From NCBI RefSeq assembly GCF_014646235.1, contig NZ_BMNB01000001.1:186001-250000 (forward strand): DNA of 64,000 nucleotides. Direction: 5' to 3'. How positions within the stretch are numbered: position 1 is the stretch's first letter; every line of letters starts with the position of its first letter. Origin of the DNA: Micromonospora sonchi (GTDB lineage Bacteria > Actinomycetota > Actinomycetes > Mycobacteriales > Micromonosporaceae). The position numbers and the translations under genes were made by a program. Under the pieces are notes generated by a model. The model did no database searches. It saw only the letters and a list, made by a program, of their open reading frames with translations, and was not told the origin of the DNA. Shown here piece by piece: positions 54,301 through 62,968 of the stretch.

Positions 54301-55839
54301 GTGACTGCGCCATCGCCGGTGACCCCGGTTCCCCCCGCAGACCTGCCCGGCACGCTCGGGGCGCTGCGCGTGGCCGGGCACCGGTACCGCACCGTCAAGC
54401 AGGAACTGCGCGACAACCTGCTGGCCAGGCTGCGCGCGGGCGAGCCGCGATTCGCCGGCATCCTCGGCTACGACGACACCGTGCTGCCCGAGGTGGAGCG
54501 GGCGTTGCTCGCCGGACACGACATGGTGCTGCTCGGCGAGCGTGGCCAGGGCAAGACCCGGCTGATCCGGTCACTGGTGACGTTGCTGGACGAGTGGAGC
54601 CCGGTCATCGTCGGGTCGGTGCTCAACGAGCATCCGATGCACCCGGTCACCCCGGCGTCGCGGGCGCTGGTCGCCGAGGCCGGGGACGATCTTCCGGTCG
54701 GCTGGCTGCACCGCTCGCTGCGCTACGGCGAGAAGCTGGCCACCCCGGACACCAGCGTCGGTGACCTGATCGGCGACGTCGACCCGGTCCGGCTGGCGCA
54801 GGGGCGTACGCTCGGCGACCCCGAGACTATCCACTTCGGACTGGTGCCGCGTACCAACCGGGGCATCTTCGCGGTCAACGAGCTGCCGGACCTGGCCGAG
54901 CGGATCCAGGTGGCGCTGCTCAACGTGCTGGAGGAGCGGGACATCCAGGTTCGCGGCTACCAGCTGCGGCTGCCGCTGGACATGCTCCTGGTGGCCAGCG
55001 CCAACCCGGAGGACTACACCAACCGGGGCCGGATCATCACCCCGCTCAAGGACCGGTTCGGCGCCGAGATCCGTACCCACTACCCGCCCGAGTTGGAGCT
55101 GGAGCTGGCGTTGATCCGGCAGGAGGCCGAGCTGGTCGCCGAGGTGCCGGAACACGTGCTTGAGGTGCTGGCCCGGTTCGCCCGCGCGGTGCGCGAGTCG
55201 CCCTCGGTGGACCAACGCTCCGGCGTCTCCGCCCGGTTCGCCATCGCCGCCGCCGAGACGGTCGCCGCCGCGGCGCTGCGCCGGGACAGCCTGCTCGCTC
55301 CCACCCCAACCTCCGCACCGAGTGCCACGCCGAGTGCCGCGCCGGACGCCGCGCCGGGTGAGGTGTTAATAGGGGGCCCTTCCTATACACGAGGCGTTAA
55401 TAAGGGGCCCTTCCTTACATCTGTGGCGCGGGTGGGGGACGCGGTGTCGGTGACGTCGACGCTGCGGGGGAAGGTGGAGTTCGAGAGCGGCGAGGAGGGG
55501 CGGGAGATCGAGGTTCTCGGCCACCTGCTGCGTACCGCCACCGCCGAGACGTTCCGCGCCCGGCTGGCCGGGTTGGACCTCTCCGGCTTCACCGCGCTGG
55601 TCGCCGACGGTCGGACGATCGAGACCGGGGAACTGGTGTCCGCGACCGAACTGCTGGGCCAGGTGGGCACGGTGCCGGGGCTGGCCAAGGTGCTCGACCG
55701 ACTCGGCATCGGTGACGCGCCCAGCCCGGGGCAGGCCGCGGCGGCCGTCGAGTTCGTGCTGGAGGGGCTGCACCTGAGCCGCCGGCTGGGCAAGGACGCC
55801 ACCGACTCGGGACGCACCCGCTACGGCGGCCGGGACTGA
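54301..55839 (+). CDS. MoxR/Mg-chelatase-type AAA ATPase with a repeat translated in frame
   Basis: The 512-aa protein has Walker A GERGQGKT at residues 79-86, Walker B-region IFAVNELPDL, sensor LLVASANPEDYTNRGRI and an arginine finger region (LKDRFGAEIRTHYPP). It belongs with the MoxR and magnesium-chelatase ATPases that remodel proteins together with a VWA partner, which is the next gene, 2 bp downstream. Residues about 354-374 (EVLIGGPSYTRGVNKGPFLT) are encoded by a two-unit copy of the AAGGGGCCCTTCCTT repeat family. They sit after an Ala/Pro/Thr-rich linker (TPTSAPSATPSAAPDAAPGE) between the ATPase and a C-terminal helical domain. The start GTG 54301 follows a short gap. Confidence 0.9.
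   Translation: MTAPSPVTPVPPADLPGTLGALRVAGHRYRTVKQELRDNLLARLRAGEPRFAGILGYDDTVLPEVERALLAGHDMVLLGERGQGKTRLIRSLVTLLDEWSPVIVGSVLNEHPMHPVTPASRALVAEAGDDLPVGWLHRSLRYGEKLATPDTSVGDLIGDVDPVRLAQGRTLGDPETIHFGLVPRTNRGIFAVNELPDLAERIQVALLNVLEERDIQVRGYQLRLPLDMLLVASANPEDYTNRGRIITPLKDRFGAEIRTHYPPELELELALIRQEAELVAEVPEHVLEVLARFARAVRESPSVDQRSGVSARFAIAAAETVAAAALRRDSLLAPTPTSAPSATPSAAPDAAPGEVLIGGPSYTRGVNKGPFLTSVARVGDAVSVTSTLRGKVEFESGEEGREIEVLGHLLRTATAETFRARLAGLDLSGFTALVADGRTIETGELVSATELLGQVGTVPGLAKVLDRLGIGDAPSPGQAAAAVEFVLEGLHLSRRLGKDATDSGRTRYGGRD
55362..55420 (+). repeat. Palindromic GGGGCCC repeat, two units, inside the ATPase gene
   Basis: Unit 1 GTTAATAGGGGGCCCTTCCT and unit 2 GTTAATAAGGGGCCCTTCCT are direct copies about 30 bp apart, each with a GGGGCCC palindromic core. 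The 59-bp block keeps the reading frame of the ATPase gene. Related copies lie at 58283 and 60717. Confidence 0.85.
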
Positions 55840-55841
55840 GC

Positions 55842-57794
55842 GTGGCCGGCAACCGCTTCCGGTACGGGCAGTGGCGCGGCGGACCCGACCCGCTGGCGCC
55901 GCCGTACGACGTACAGGCCGCGGTCGATCAGGTCGGCGCGGAGGTGCTGGCCGGCGGCAGCCTGCGCCAGGCGCTGCGGGACCTGCTGCGCCGGGGCCCG
56001 CAGGGGCGCGGCGGGCTGGACGAGCTGACCGCCCGGGCCCGCCGGCTGCGGCGTGAGGCGCTGCGCCGGGGTGACCTGGACGGCGCGGTGACCCGGGCGC
56101 GGGCCCTGCTGGACCAGGCCCTCGCGGCCGAGCGGGACGAGCTCGCCGGCCGCCGGGACGAGGCGGCCCGGTTCGCCGAGGCGGTGCTGGACAACCTGCC
56201 CCGCTCCACCGCCCAGGCGGTGCGCGAGCTGTCCGGTTACCGCTGGGCCAGCGACGACGCCCGGCAGACCTACCAGCGGATCCTCGACGGGCTGCGGAAC
56301 GACGTACTCGGCCAGCGCTTCGCCGGGCTGCGGGAGTCGGCGCAACTGGCCGCCGACCCGGCGGTGCAGGAGCGGCTGGCCGAGATGATGCGGGACCTCA
56401 ACGACCTGTTGGCCCGGCACGCCCGCGCGGAGGACACCACCGACGCGTTCGCCGAGTTCATGCGCCGGCACGGCGAGTTCTTCCCGGAGCGCCCGACCGA
56501 CGTCGACGAGCTGGTGGACGTGCTGGCCCGGCGGGCGGCGGCCGGGCGACGGCTGCTGAACTCGCTGTCGGAGCGGCAGCGCGAGGAATTGGCCGGCCTG
56601 ATGCGCCAGTCGCTCGGTGACCGGGTCGCCGGTGAACTGGCCGCGTTGGAGGGCAATCTGCGGGCGCTCCGGCCCGACCTGCGCTGGGGCCGGGGCGAGC
56701 GGACACAGGGCGGTCAGTCGCTCGGCTACGGCGAGGCCACCGGGGTGCTCGACGAGGTGGCCGAGCTAGACGACCTGCTCGACCAGCTGGGCCAGGCGCA
56801 TCCCGGGGCCACCCTGGACGACATCGACGTCGACGCGGTGGCCCGGACGCTGGGCCGCGACGCCGCCGACGACGTACGCCGGTTGCGGGAGCTGGAGCGC
56901 GAGCTGCGCCGGCAGGGCTGGGTGACCCGGGACGCCGAGGGGTTGACGCTGAGCCCGAAGGCGCTGCGCCGGCTCGGTGGCACCGCGTTGCGGCGGGTCT
57001 TCGCCGAGTTGACGGCCGGCCCGCGGGGGCAGCACGACCTGCGCTCGGCGGGAGCGGCCGGCGAGGTCAGCGGGGCGTCCCGACCCTGGGAGTACGGCGA
57101 CGAGCAGCCCCTGGACGTGGTGCGTACGCTCACCCGGGCGATCCGCCGGGCCGGCCCGCAGGTGCCGGTGCGGCTCGCCGTGGCCGACTTCGAGGTGGTC
57201 GAGACCGAGCGGCGGGCGTCGGCGGCGGTGGCGCTCTGCGTCGACCTGTCCTACTCGATGATCTCGCAGGACCGCTGGGGGCCGATGAAGCAGACGGCGC
57301 TGGCGCTGGCCCACCTGATGGCGACCCGGTTCCCGCAGGACGCGTTGCAGATCATCGGGTTCGGTCGCACGGCGGCGACGCTCAGCCAGCAGGAGTTGGC
57401 CGCCGTCGAGCCGGACATGACGCAGGGCACCAACCTGCAACACGCGTTGCGGCTGGCCGGGCGGCACCTGCGCCGCCACCCGGACGCCGAGCCGGTGGTG
57501 CTGGTGGTGACCGACGGAGAGCCGACCGCGCACCTGGACCCGGACGACGGGGAGGCGCTGTTCTGCTGGCCGCCGTCGGCGGAGACCATCGAGGCGACGA
57601 TCCGCGAGGTGGACCGGCTACGACGGTACGGGGCGACGCTGAACCTGTTCATGCTCGGCGACGACCCCGGGCTGCACCGCTTCGTCGAGGCGGTGGCCCG
57701 TCGCAGCCGGGGTCGGGTCTTCACGCCGGACACCGGGGACCTCGGCGAGTACGTGGTCAGCGACTACCTGCGGGCGCGCCGGGGTCGCCGATAG
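55842..57794 (+). CDS. VWA-domain protein, partner of the MoxR-like ATPase
   Basis: The 650-aa protein has a long helical N-terminal part (about residues 1-440), rich in Arg/Asp/Glu/Leu with possible coiled coils, and a C-terminal von Willebrand A domain. The metal site is intact: DLSYSM (Asp468, Ser470, Ser472), the Thr of QGTNLQHAL and the Asp of VTDGEPTAHL. It starts 2 bp after the ATPase stop with GTG 55842. The ATPase/VWA pair is a known metal-insertion or complex-assembly chaperone arrangement (Mg chelatase I/D, CbbQ/O, RavA/ViaA). The client here is unknown. No signal peptide, so cytosolic. Confidence 0.92.
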   Translation: MAGNRFRYGQWRGGPDPLAPPYDVQAAVDQVGAEVLAGGSLRQALRDLLRRGPQGRGGLDELTARARRLRREALRRGDLDGAVTRARALLDQALAAERDELAGRRDEAARFAEAVLDNLPRSTAQAVRELSGYRWASDDARQTYQRILDGLRNDVLGQRFAGLRESAQLAADPAVQERLAEMMRDLNDLLARHARAEDTTDAFAEFMRRHGEFFPERPTDVDELVDVLARRAAAGRRLLNSLSERQREELAGLMRQSLGDRVAGELAALEGNLRALRPDLRWGRGERTQGGQSLGYGEATGVLDEVAELDDLLDQLGQAHPGATLDDIDVDAVARTLGRDAADDVRRLRELERELRRQGWVTRDAEGLTLSPKALRRLGGTALRRVFAELTAGPRGQHDLRSAGAAGEVSGASRPWEYGDEQPLDVVRTLTRAIRRAGPQVPVRLAVADFEVVETERRASAAVALCVDLSYSMISQDRWGPMKQTALALAHLMATRFPQDALQIIGFGRTAATLSQQELAAVEPDMTQGTNLQHALRLAGRHLRRHPDAEPVVLVVTDGEPTAHLDPDDGEALFCWPPSAETIEATIREVDRLRRYGATLNLFMLGDDPGLHRFVEAVARRSRGRVFTPDTGDLGEYVVSDYLRARRGRR

Positions 57795-57804
57795 GCTCGG
57801 CCGG

Positions 57805-58269
57805 GTGGAGATCGGCGGGCTGCGGCGGGCGTACGACGCGGTGCTGGGCGAGGTCGACGCGGGCGGGTTCGGGCCGCCGCCACCCGGGCGGTACGGCGCC
57901 GAGCAGATCGTGGCGCACCTGGTCGCCAGCGACGAGTTGATGAGCGAGGCCACCGAGGCGGTGCTCGCCGGATCGCCGTACGCCTTCTACGACCTGGACG
58001 AGGTCCACCGGCCGGAGCTGGACGAGTTGGCCGCCGAGAGCGGTGGCCTGGTGGGGTTGGCCGACCGGCTGCGGACCTCCAGTGACCGGCTGGCCGCCCT
58101 GGTGGCCCGGCTCGGCGCGGCGGCCGACACCCCGGTGGAGACGCACCTGCGCGAGGGTTTCGACCTGGTCGTCGACGGGCCGCTGCCCTGGGGGCGCACC
58201 ATCGACCTGCACACCCGCGTACACCTGCCCCGCCACCTGGCCGAACTGCGAGCACTGCGCGGCACCTGA
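57805..58269 (+). CDS. DinB-like/maleylpyruvate isomerase N-domain protein
   Basis: This 154-aa protein has the layout of DinB/MDMPI N-terminal four-helix proteins: LRRAYDAVLGEV, AEQIVAHLVASDELMSEATE with a metal-type His, and TRVHLPRHLAELRAL at the end with two more His. Actinobacterial members often act in mycothiol-dependent reactions, but the activity here is not known. It starts 10 bp after the VWA stop and probably belongs to the same transcript. A repeat copy follows the stop. Confidence 0.75.
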   Translation: MEIGGLRRAYDAVLGEVDAGGFGPPPPGRYGAEQIVAHLVASDELMSEATEAVLAGSPYAFYDLDEVHRPELDELAAESGGLVGLADRLRTSSDRLAALVARLGAAADTPVETHLREGFDLVVDGPLPWGRTIDLHTRVHLPRHLAELRALRGT

Positions 58270-58282
58270 CCCTGCGGTGCGG

Positions 58283-58335
58283 GTTGAAAAGGGGCCCCTC
58301 CCATACCCGAGGCGTTAAGAAGGGGCCCTTCCTTT
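58283..58335 (+). repeat. Palindromic GGGGCCC repeat, two units, forming the 3' end of the GlxA-type gene
   Basis: GTTGAAAAGGGGCCCCTCCC and GTTAAGAAGGGGCCCTTCCT are two direct units. On the minus strand unit 2 encodes the last residues KGRAPS and the TAA stop of the regulator at 58315-59289. Confidence 0.85.
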
Positions 58336-59289
58336 GAACGTCCGGCGGTAGGCGGACGGCGCGACGCCGATGCGCTGGTGCAGTTGCTGACGCAGGGCGG
58401 CGGTGGTGCCGAAGCCGCTGCGGCGGGCGATCTGGTCGATGCTCAGGTCGGTGCTCTCCAACAGCAGCCGGGCGTGGTCGGTGCGTTCGTGCAGCAGCCA
58501 CTGGGCCGGGCTGAGCCCGGTTTCCGCGCGGAACCGCCGGGTGAACGTGCGAACACTCATCCGGGCCTGCCCGGCCAGGTCACGCAGGCTCACCGACTCG
58601 TGCAGCCGTTGGCGGGCCCACTCCCGGGCCCCGGCGGTGCTGGTGTCGGGCGCCTGCGGCACCGGGCGTTCGATGTACTGGGCCTGGCCGCCATCGCGCC
58701 ACGGCGGCATCACGCACCGGCGGGCGGCCTGGTTGGCGACCTGGCTGCCGTGGTCGGTGCGGACCACATGCAGGCACAGGTCGATGCCGGCGGCGACCCC
58801 GGCGGAGGTGAGCAACCGGCCGTCGGCGACGAAGAGCACGTCGGGGTCGAGGTCGACGGCCGGGTAGAGCCGGCGGAAACGGTCGGTGTGCGCCCAGTGG
58901 GTGGTGGCCCGGCGGCCGTCGAGCAGCCCGGCGGCGGCCAGCACGAACGCTCCGGTGCAGATGGACATGATCCGTACGCCCCGGTCGTACGCGGCCTGCA
59001 GCGCCTTGGTCACCTCGGGCTCGATCGCGTCGTGGCGCTGGGTCACGTCGCCGTACACACCGGGCACGATCACGGTGCCGGCTGCCTCCAGCAGTTCCAG
59101 CCCGTGATCAGGTAGCACCTGGAAGCCGGCGCTGCTGCGTACCGGCCGGGCGCCGGGGGTGCAGGTGTCGACGGCGTAGAAGTGCCGGTCGTCGGCGTCC
59201 CGAGCGGTGCGGAAGACCTGGGACGGGGTGCCCAGGTCGAGGCCGACCACCTGGTCGAGGGCGAGGACGGCGACGCGGTGCGGAGTCAT
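58315..59289 (-). CDS. GlxA/AraC-family transcriptional regulator
   Basis: The 324-aa protein has a DJ-1/PfpI-like N-terminal domain (VAVLALDQVVGLDLGTPSQV, IMSICTGAFVLAAAGLLDGR with the nucleophile-elbow Cys, TSAGVAAGIDLCLHVV) and two AraC helix-turn-helices (LRDLAGQARMSVRTFTRRF, STDLSIDQIARRSGFGTTAA). This is the GlxA/FtrA type of regulator. ATG 59289 gives MTPHRVAVLALDQ; an upstream in-frame ATG at 59328 is less likely. The last six residues come from the palindromic repeat, which may have replaced the original end. It is divergent from the MFS gene by 71 bp and probably regulates it. Confidence 0.93.
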   Translation of the reverse strand: MTPHRVAVLALDQVVGLDLGTPSQVFRTARDADDRHFYAVDTCTPGARPVRSSAGFQVLPDHGLELLEAAGTVIVPGVYGDVTQRHDAIEPEVTKALQAAYDRGVRIMSICTGAFVLAAAGLLDGRRATTHWAHTDRFRRLYPAVDLDPDVLFVADGRLLTSAGVAAGIDLCLHVVRTDHGSQVANQAARRCVMPPWRDGGQAQYIERPVPQAPDTSTAGAREWARQRLHESVSLRDLAGQARMSVRTFTRRFRAETGLSPAQWLLHERTDHARLLLESTDLSIDQIARRSGFGTTAALRQQLHQRIGVAPSAYRRTFKGRAPS

Positions 59290-59360
59290 GGCCCGATTAT
59301 TGCGGAGGATGGCCTCCGGGCCACTCACCGGATCCGGCCCGTCAAGCCCACACTCGCCTG

Positions 59361-60668
59361 GTGATCAGACCTGTTCGCCTGCATCCGGCCTGGATCGTCG
59401 CTGCGGTCGCCTTCGTGGCGCTGGTCGGCGCCGCCGGCTTCCGGGCCACTCCGTCGGTGCTGCTGCATCCGCTGCACGCCGAGTTCCGCTGGCCGCTGGC
59501 CACCCTCTCCGCGGCAGTCTCGGTGAACCTCCTGCTGTACGGGTTGACCGCGCCGTTCGCCGCCGCGCTGATGGACCGGTTCGGGATCCGTCGGGTGGTG
59601 GCCGCCGCGCTGGTCATGGTCGCCGCCGGCAGCGGGCTGACCGTGTTCATGAGCACGAGCTGGGAACTCATCGCATGCTGGGGCGTGCTGGTCGGGCTGG
59701 GCACCGGCTCGATGGCGCTGGCCTTCGTGGCGACGGTGACCGGGCGCTGGTTCGTCCGGCACCGGGGGCTGGTCACCGGTGTGCTGACCGCCGGCGGGGC
59801 GGCCGGTCAACTGATCTTCCTGCCGCTGCTGGCGATGCTGGTCGGCGCGTACGGCTGGCGGGCGGCGGCACTGGTCGTGGCCGGGGCGGCGCTGCTGGTC
59901 GTACCGCTGGTGCTGCGGTTGCTGCGCGAGCACCCGGCGGATCTGGGGCTGCCGCCGTACGGCGGGCACGAGATCGTCGTACCGTCGAAGCCGGCCGGCG
60001 GGGCCGCCAGCCGGGCGTTGCGCGCGTTGGCCGCTGCCGCCCGCACCCGGCCGTTCTGGCTGCTGGCCGCTGGCTTCGCGATCTGCGGGGCGACCACCAA
60101 CGGCCTGGTCGGTACGCACTTCGTGCCGGCCGCGCACGACCACGGCATGCCGCAGACCACGGCGGCCGGCCTGCTGGCGCTGGTCGGCCTCTTCGACATC
60201 GTCGGCACGGTCGCCTCCGGCTGGCTCACCGACCGGTTCGACCCCCGGCTGCTGCTGGGCGCGTACTACGCGCTGCGCGGTGGATCGCTGCTGGTGCTGC
60301 CCGGCCTGTTCGCGGCCACCACCGAGCCGAGCATGCTGGTCTTCATCATCTTCTACGGCCTGGACTGGGTGGCCACCGTGCCGCCGACGGTGGCGCTGTG
60401 CCGGGAGTACTTCGGCGCGTCCGGGGCGGTGGTCTTCGGCTGGGTGTTCGCCTCGCACCAGGTCGGCGCGGCGGTGGCCGCGACCGGGGCGGGACTGGTC
60501 CGCGACCAACTCGGCACGTACACCCTGGCCTGGCATGTTGCCGGGGCGCTGTCGGTGGGGGCGGCCGTGCTGTCGCTGATGCTGCTACGCCGACGCGGCA
60601 CGACCTTCACCGAACCCGAGCCGGTCCCGGTCGCCGCCGCCGGAAGGGCGTGGCGCTACCGCGACTGA
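59361..60668 (+). CDS. MFS transporter
   Basis: The 435-aa protein has about twelve membrane helices in two halves. The loop 2-3 motif is seen as ALMDRFGIRRVVAAAL and its second-half counterpart as WLTDRFDPRLLLGAYY. The first helix starts WIVAAVAFVALVGAAGF. It belongs to the small-molecule or monocarboxylate/oxalate-formate antiporter-like branch, but the substrate cannot be fixed. GTG 59361 is used. The divergent GlxA-type regulator suggests inducible control. A repeat copy follows the stop. Confidence 0.92.
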   Translation: MIRPVRLHPAWIVAAVAFVALVGAAGFRATPSVLLHPLHAEFRWPLATLSAAVSVNLLLYGLTAPFAAALMDRFGIRRVVAAALVMVAAGSGLTVFMSTSWELIACWGVLVGLGTGSMALAFVATVTGRWFVRHRGLVTGVLTAGGAAGQLIFLPLLAMLVGAYGWRAAALVVAGAALLVVPLVLRLLREHPADLGLPPYGGHEIVVPSKPAGGAASRALRALAAAARTRPFWLLAAGFAICGATTNGLVGTHFVPAAHDHGMPQTTAAGLLALVGLFDIVGTVASGWLTDRFDPRLLLGAYYALRGGSLLVLPGLFAATTEPSMLVFIIFYGLDWVATVPPTVALCREYFGASGAVVFGWVFASHQVGAAVAATGAGLVRDQLGTYTLAWHVAGALSVGAAVLSLMLLRRRGTTFTEPEPVPVAAAGRAWRYRD

Positions 60669-60716
60669 CCCTCGTGCCGCTCGCGCTACCGAGCCGAGCT
60701 GTCGCTTCGGGGCCGA

Positions 60717-60777
60717 GGTGTTAATAGGGGGCCCTTTCTCTACTGCAGGCGTTAATAGGGGGCCCTTCCTTACTGCG
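60717..60777 (+). repeat. Palindromic GGGGCCC repeat, two units, between convergent genes
   Basis: GTTAATAGGGGGCCCTTTCT and GTTAATAGGGGGCCCTTCCT are direct units about 30 bp apart. The right end overlaps the TAA stop and last Gln codon of the lectin gene on the minus strand. Confidence 0.85.
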
Positions 60778-61483
60778 TCCAGCGTTGGGCGGGGTTGCCG
60801 TCGCAGGGGGCCTGGACGATGTCGTCGCCGGGGGCGACGCCGCCGTCGCGGACCTGGGCGCACTTGCCGCTGTGCACGGCCACCAGCAGCATCGTGCCGT
60901 CGTCCACCGGCTGGAGGCGCCACTGCTGGTTGCCCTCGCCGTGGCAGCCGTACTGCTGCAACCGGGCACCGTCGTCGCCGCTGCCCCCCTCGACGTCGAG
61001 GCACTGGTTGTACGCGGCGTTGGTCAGCGTCACCGTGTCCGGGCCGAACGTGTTGACCACCCACTGCTGCTCCGGTCCGCCGCTGCACGCGGCGAGTTCG
61101 GCGCCGGCCGCCTGATGGCCACCGTCCAGGCCGAGGCAGAGTCCCGAGCCGGCGCCCTGGAACACCCTGGGGCCGGCGAGCGGATGGGGCTCGGCGGTGG
61201 GGGTGGCCGACTCGGTGGGTTCGGGCGTCTCCGTGGTGGGCGTCGGCTCCTCCTCGGTCGGGCTCGGCTCGGCCGGCGTCGGGCTGCCGGCCACCGCGCT
61301 CGGGGACGGCGTCGGGTCGTCGCCGTCGAACACGCCGCTGGCGAAGAGCACCCCGACCAGCATCCCGACCAGCCCGACCGCCAACGCCCCCAGGAGCAGC
61401 GGATCGCGCGGCAGCCCGGCTCGCCGGGTGCCGTACACGCTGCCCACCCCATCCCTCTCCATCACTCCGGCATCCTGACCCAT
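60770..61483 (-). CDS. Membrane-anchored ricin-type beta-trefoil lectin protein
   Basis: The 237-aa protein has a cytosolic basic N-terminus, one membrane helix (LLLGALAVGLVGMLVGVLFA), a long Pro/Thr/Glu/Ser-rich wall-spanning linker, and a C-terminal ricin B-type trefoil. The trefoil repeats show LCLGLDGG, QCLDVEGG, QQWRLQPVDDG and PAQRWTQ, the QxW carbohydrate-binding signature. It is probably displayed outside the cell on the membrane. Start ATG 61483 is used; ATG 61462 is also possible. The stop codon is contributed by a palindromic repeat. It stands alone, divergent from the FAD oxidoreductase gene. Confidence 0.88.
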   Translation of the reverse strand: MGQDAGVMERDGVGSVYGTRRAGLPRDPLLLGALAVGLVGMLVGVLFASGVFDGDDPTPSPSAVAGSPTPAEPSPTEEEPTPTTETPEPTESATPTAEPHPLAGPRVFQGAGSGLCLGLDGGHQAAGAELAACSGGPEQQWVVNTFGPDTVTLTNAAYNQCLDVEGGSGDDGARLQQYGCHGEGNQQWRLQPVDDGTMLLVAVHSGKCAQVRDGGVAPGDDIVQAPCDGNPAQRWTQ

Positions 61484-61585
61484 CCATCCCGCCGGCGGCC
61501 AACCACCCCCACCGTTCGCCAGGAAACGCGAAAAGCTCTCGGTGGATGTCCCACAATGGTCACAGGCCGCGCGTAGAGTGATCGC

Positions 61586-62968
61586 ATGCGCGCTCTGCGT
61601 GATCATGACCTGGCGGTGGCCCAGCTGCGGCGGTCGTACGCGGCGGTGCCGCCGGGCCAGCCGGTGCGGTTGGCCAAGCGGACCTCCAACCTGTTCCGGC
61701 CGCGCGGCGCACCCCGCGCGCCGGGGCTGGACGTCAGCGGGCTCGGTGGGGTGCTCGGCGTCGACCCGGTCGCCCGCACCGCCGAGGTGCAGGGCATGTG
61801 CACCTATGAACGGCTGGTCGAGGCGACCCTCGCCCACGATCTGATGCCGCTGGTGGTGCCGCAGCTGCGCACCATCACCCTCGGCGGGGCGGTCACCGGG
61901 CTGGGCATCGAGTCGACCTCGTTCCGCAACGGCCTGCCGCACGAGTCGGTGACCGAGCTGGACGTGCTCACCGGCACCGGTGAGGTGGTCACCGCCCGGC
62001 CCGAGGGCGAGCACGCCGACCTGTTCGCCGCGTTCCCCAACTCGCTGGGCAGTCTCGGCTACGCCACCCGGCTGCGCATCGAGCTGCAACCGGTCCGCCG
62101 GTACGTGGCGCTGCGCAACGTGCGGTTCACCGACCTGACCGAGCTGACCGCCGCGATCGGCCAGGTCGCCGCCACCCGCGCCTTCGACGGCCAGAGCGTC
62201 GACGCGATGGACGGGGTGATGTTCAGCCCCGGCGAGGCGTACCTCGTGCTGGGGAGCTTCACCGACGACGTGCCGGCGGTCTCCGACTACACCGGCCAGG
62301 ACATCTACTACCGGTCGCTGCGCCGACGCCGGCACGACGCGCTGAGCACGCACGACTACCTGTGGCGCTGGGACACCGACTGGTTCTGGTGTTCGGCGGC
62401 GTTCGGGGTGCAGCACCCGGTGGTGCGGCGGCTGTGGCCGGCGCGGTGGCGGCGCAGCGACGTCTACCACCGCATCGTGCGGCTGGAGCACCGCCACCGG
62501 GTGGCGGCCCGCATCGACCGGTGGCGCGGCCAGCCGGCCCGGGAGCGGGTGGTGCAGGACGTGGAGATTCCGCTGGAGGGCACGGCGGGCTTCCTGCACT
62601 GGTTCGCCCGGCGGGTGCGGATGACGCCGGTGTGGTTGTGCCCGCTGCGGCTGCGCGAGCCGGCGGGCGGGAGATCGGCCCGCTCCTGGCCGCTGTATCC
62701 GCTGCGGCCGGGGCAGGACTACGTCAACATCGGGTTCTGGGGGAGCGTGCCGATCGCCGAGGGCGCCGCCGACGGCGAGGTCAACCGGGAGATCGAGCGC
62801 GCGGTGTCGGAGGCGGGCGGGCACAAGTCGCTCTACTCCGACGCGTACTACGACCGGGATTCGTTCGACCGGCTCTACGGCGGCGACACGTGGCGCGCCG
62901 TGCGGGACCGGTACGACCCGGAGCATCGACTCACCGGACTGTACGAAAAGGCGGTTGCACAAGCATGA
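61586..62968 (+). CDS. tmsA: FAD-binding oxidoreductase, TmsA/BfaA-like (10-methyl fatty acid synthesis)
   Basis: The 460-aa protein has the FAD-binding type 4 (PCMH-like) fold: RLAKRTSNLFRPR, GMCTYERLVEATLAHDLMPL, TITLGGAVTGLGIESTSFRN and GSLGYATRLRIEL. Next to it, with ATGA overlap, is a cyclopropane-type methyltransferase. In actinobacteria this pair (TmsA/BfaA with TmsB/BfaB) makes 10-methyl branched fatty acids: the methyltransferase adds a methylene to oleoyl chains and the FAD enzyme reduces it. Micromonospora-type organisms contain 10-methyl heptadecanoate, which fits. A DWARF1-like general oxidoreductase is the alternative. Confidence 0.85.
   Translation: MRALRDHDLAVAQLRRSYAAVPPGQPVRLAKRTSNLFRPRGAPRAPGLDVSGLGGVLGVDPVARTAEVQGMCTYERLVEATLAHDLMPLVVPQLRTITLGGAVTGLGIESTSFRNGLPHESVTELDVLTGTGEVVTARPEGEHADLFAAFPNSLGSLGYATRLRIELQPVRRYVALRNVRFTDLTELTAAIGQVAATRAFDGQSVDAMDGVMFSPGEAYLVLGSFTDDVPAVSDYTGQDIYYRSLRRRRHDALSTHDYLWRWDTDWFWCSAAFGVQHPVVRRLWPARWRRSDVYHRIVRLEHRHRVAARIDRWRGQPARERVVQDVEIPLEGTAGFLHWFARRVRMTPVWLCPLRLREPAGGRSARSWPLYPLRPGQDYVNIGFWGSVPIAEGAADGEVNREIERAVSEAGGHKSLYSDAYYDRDSFDRLYGGDTWRAVRDRYDPEHRLTGLYEKAVAQA

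Noticed and set aside
60770..62962. 730-codon minus-strand frame that extends the lectin gene upstream
   Set aside because: Only the last 230-237 codons contain the membrane helix and trefoil; the rest is antisense to the FAD oxidoreductase.
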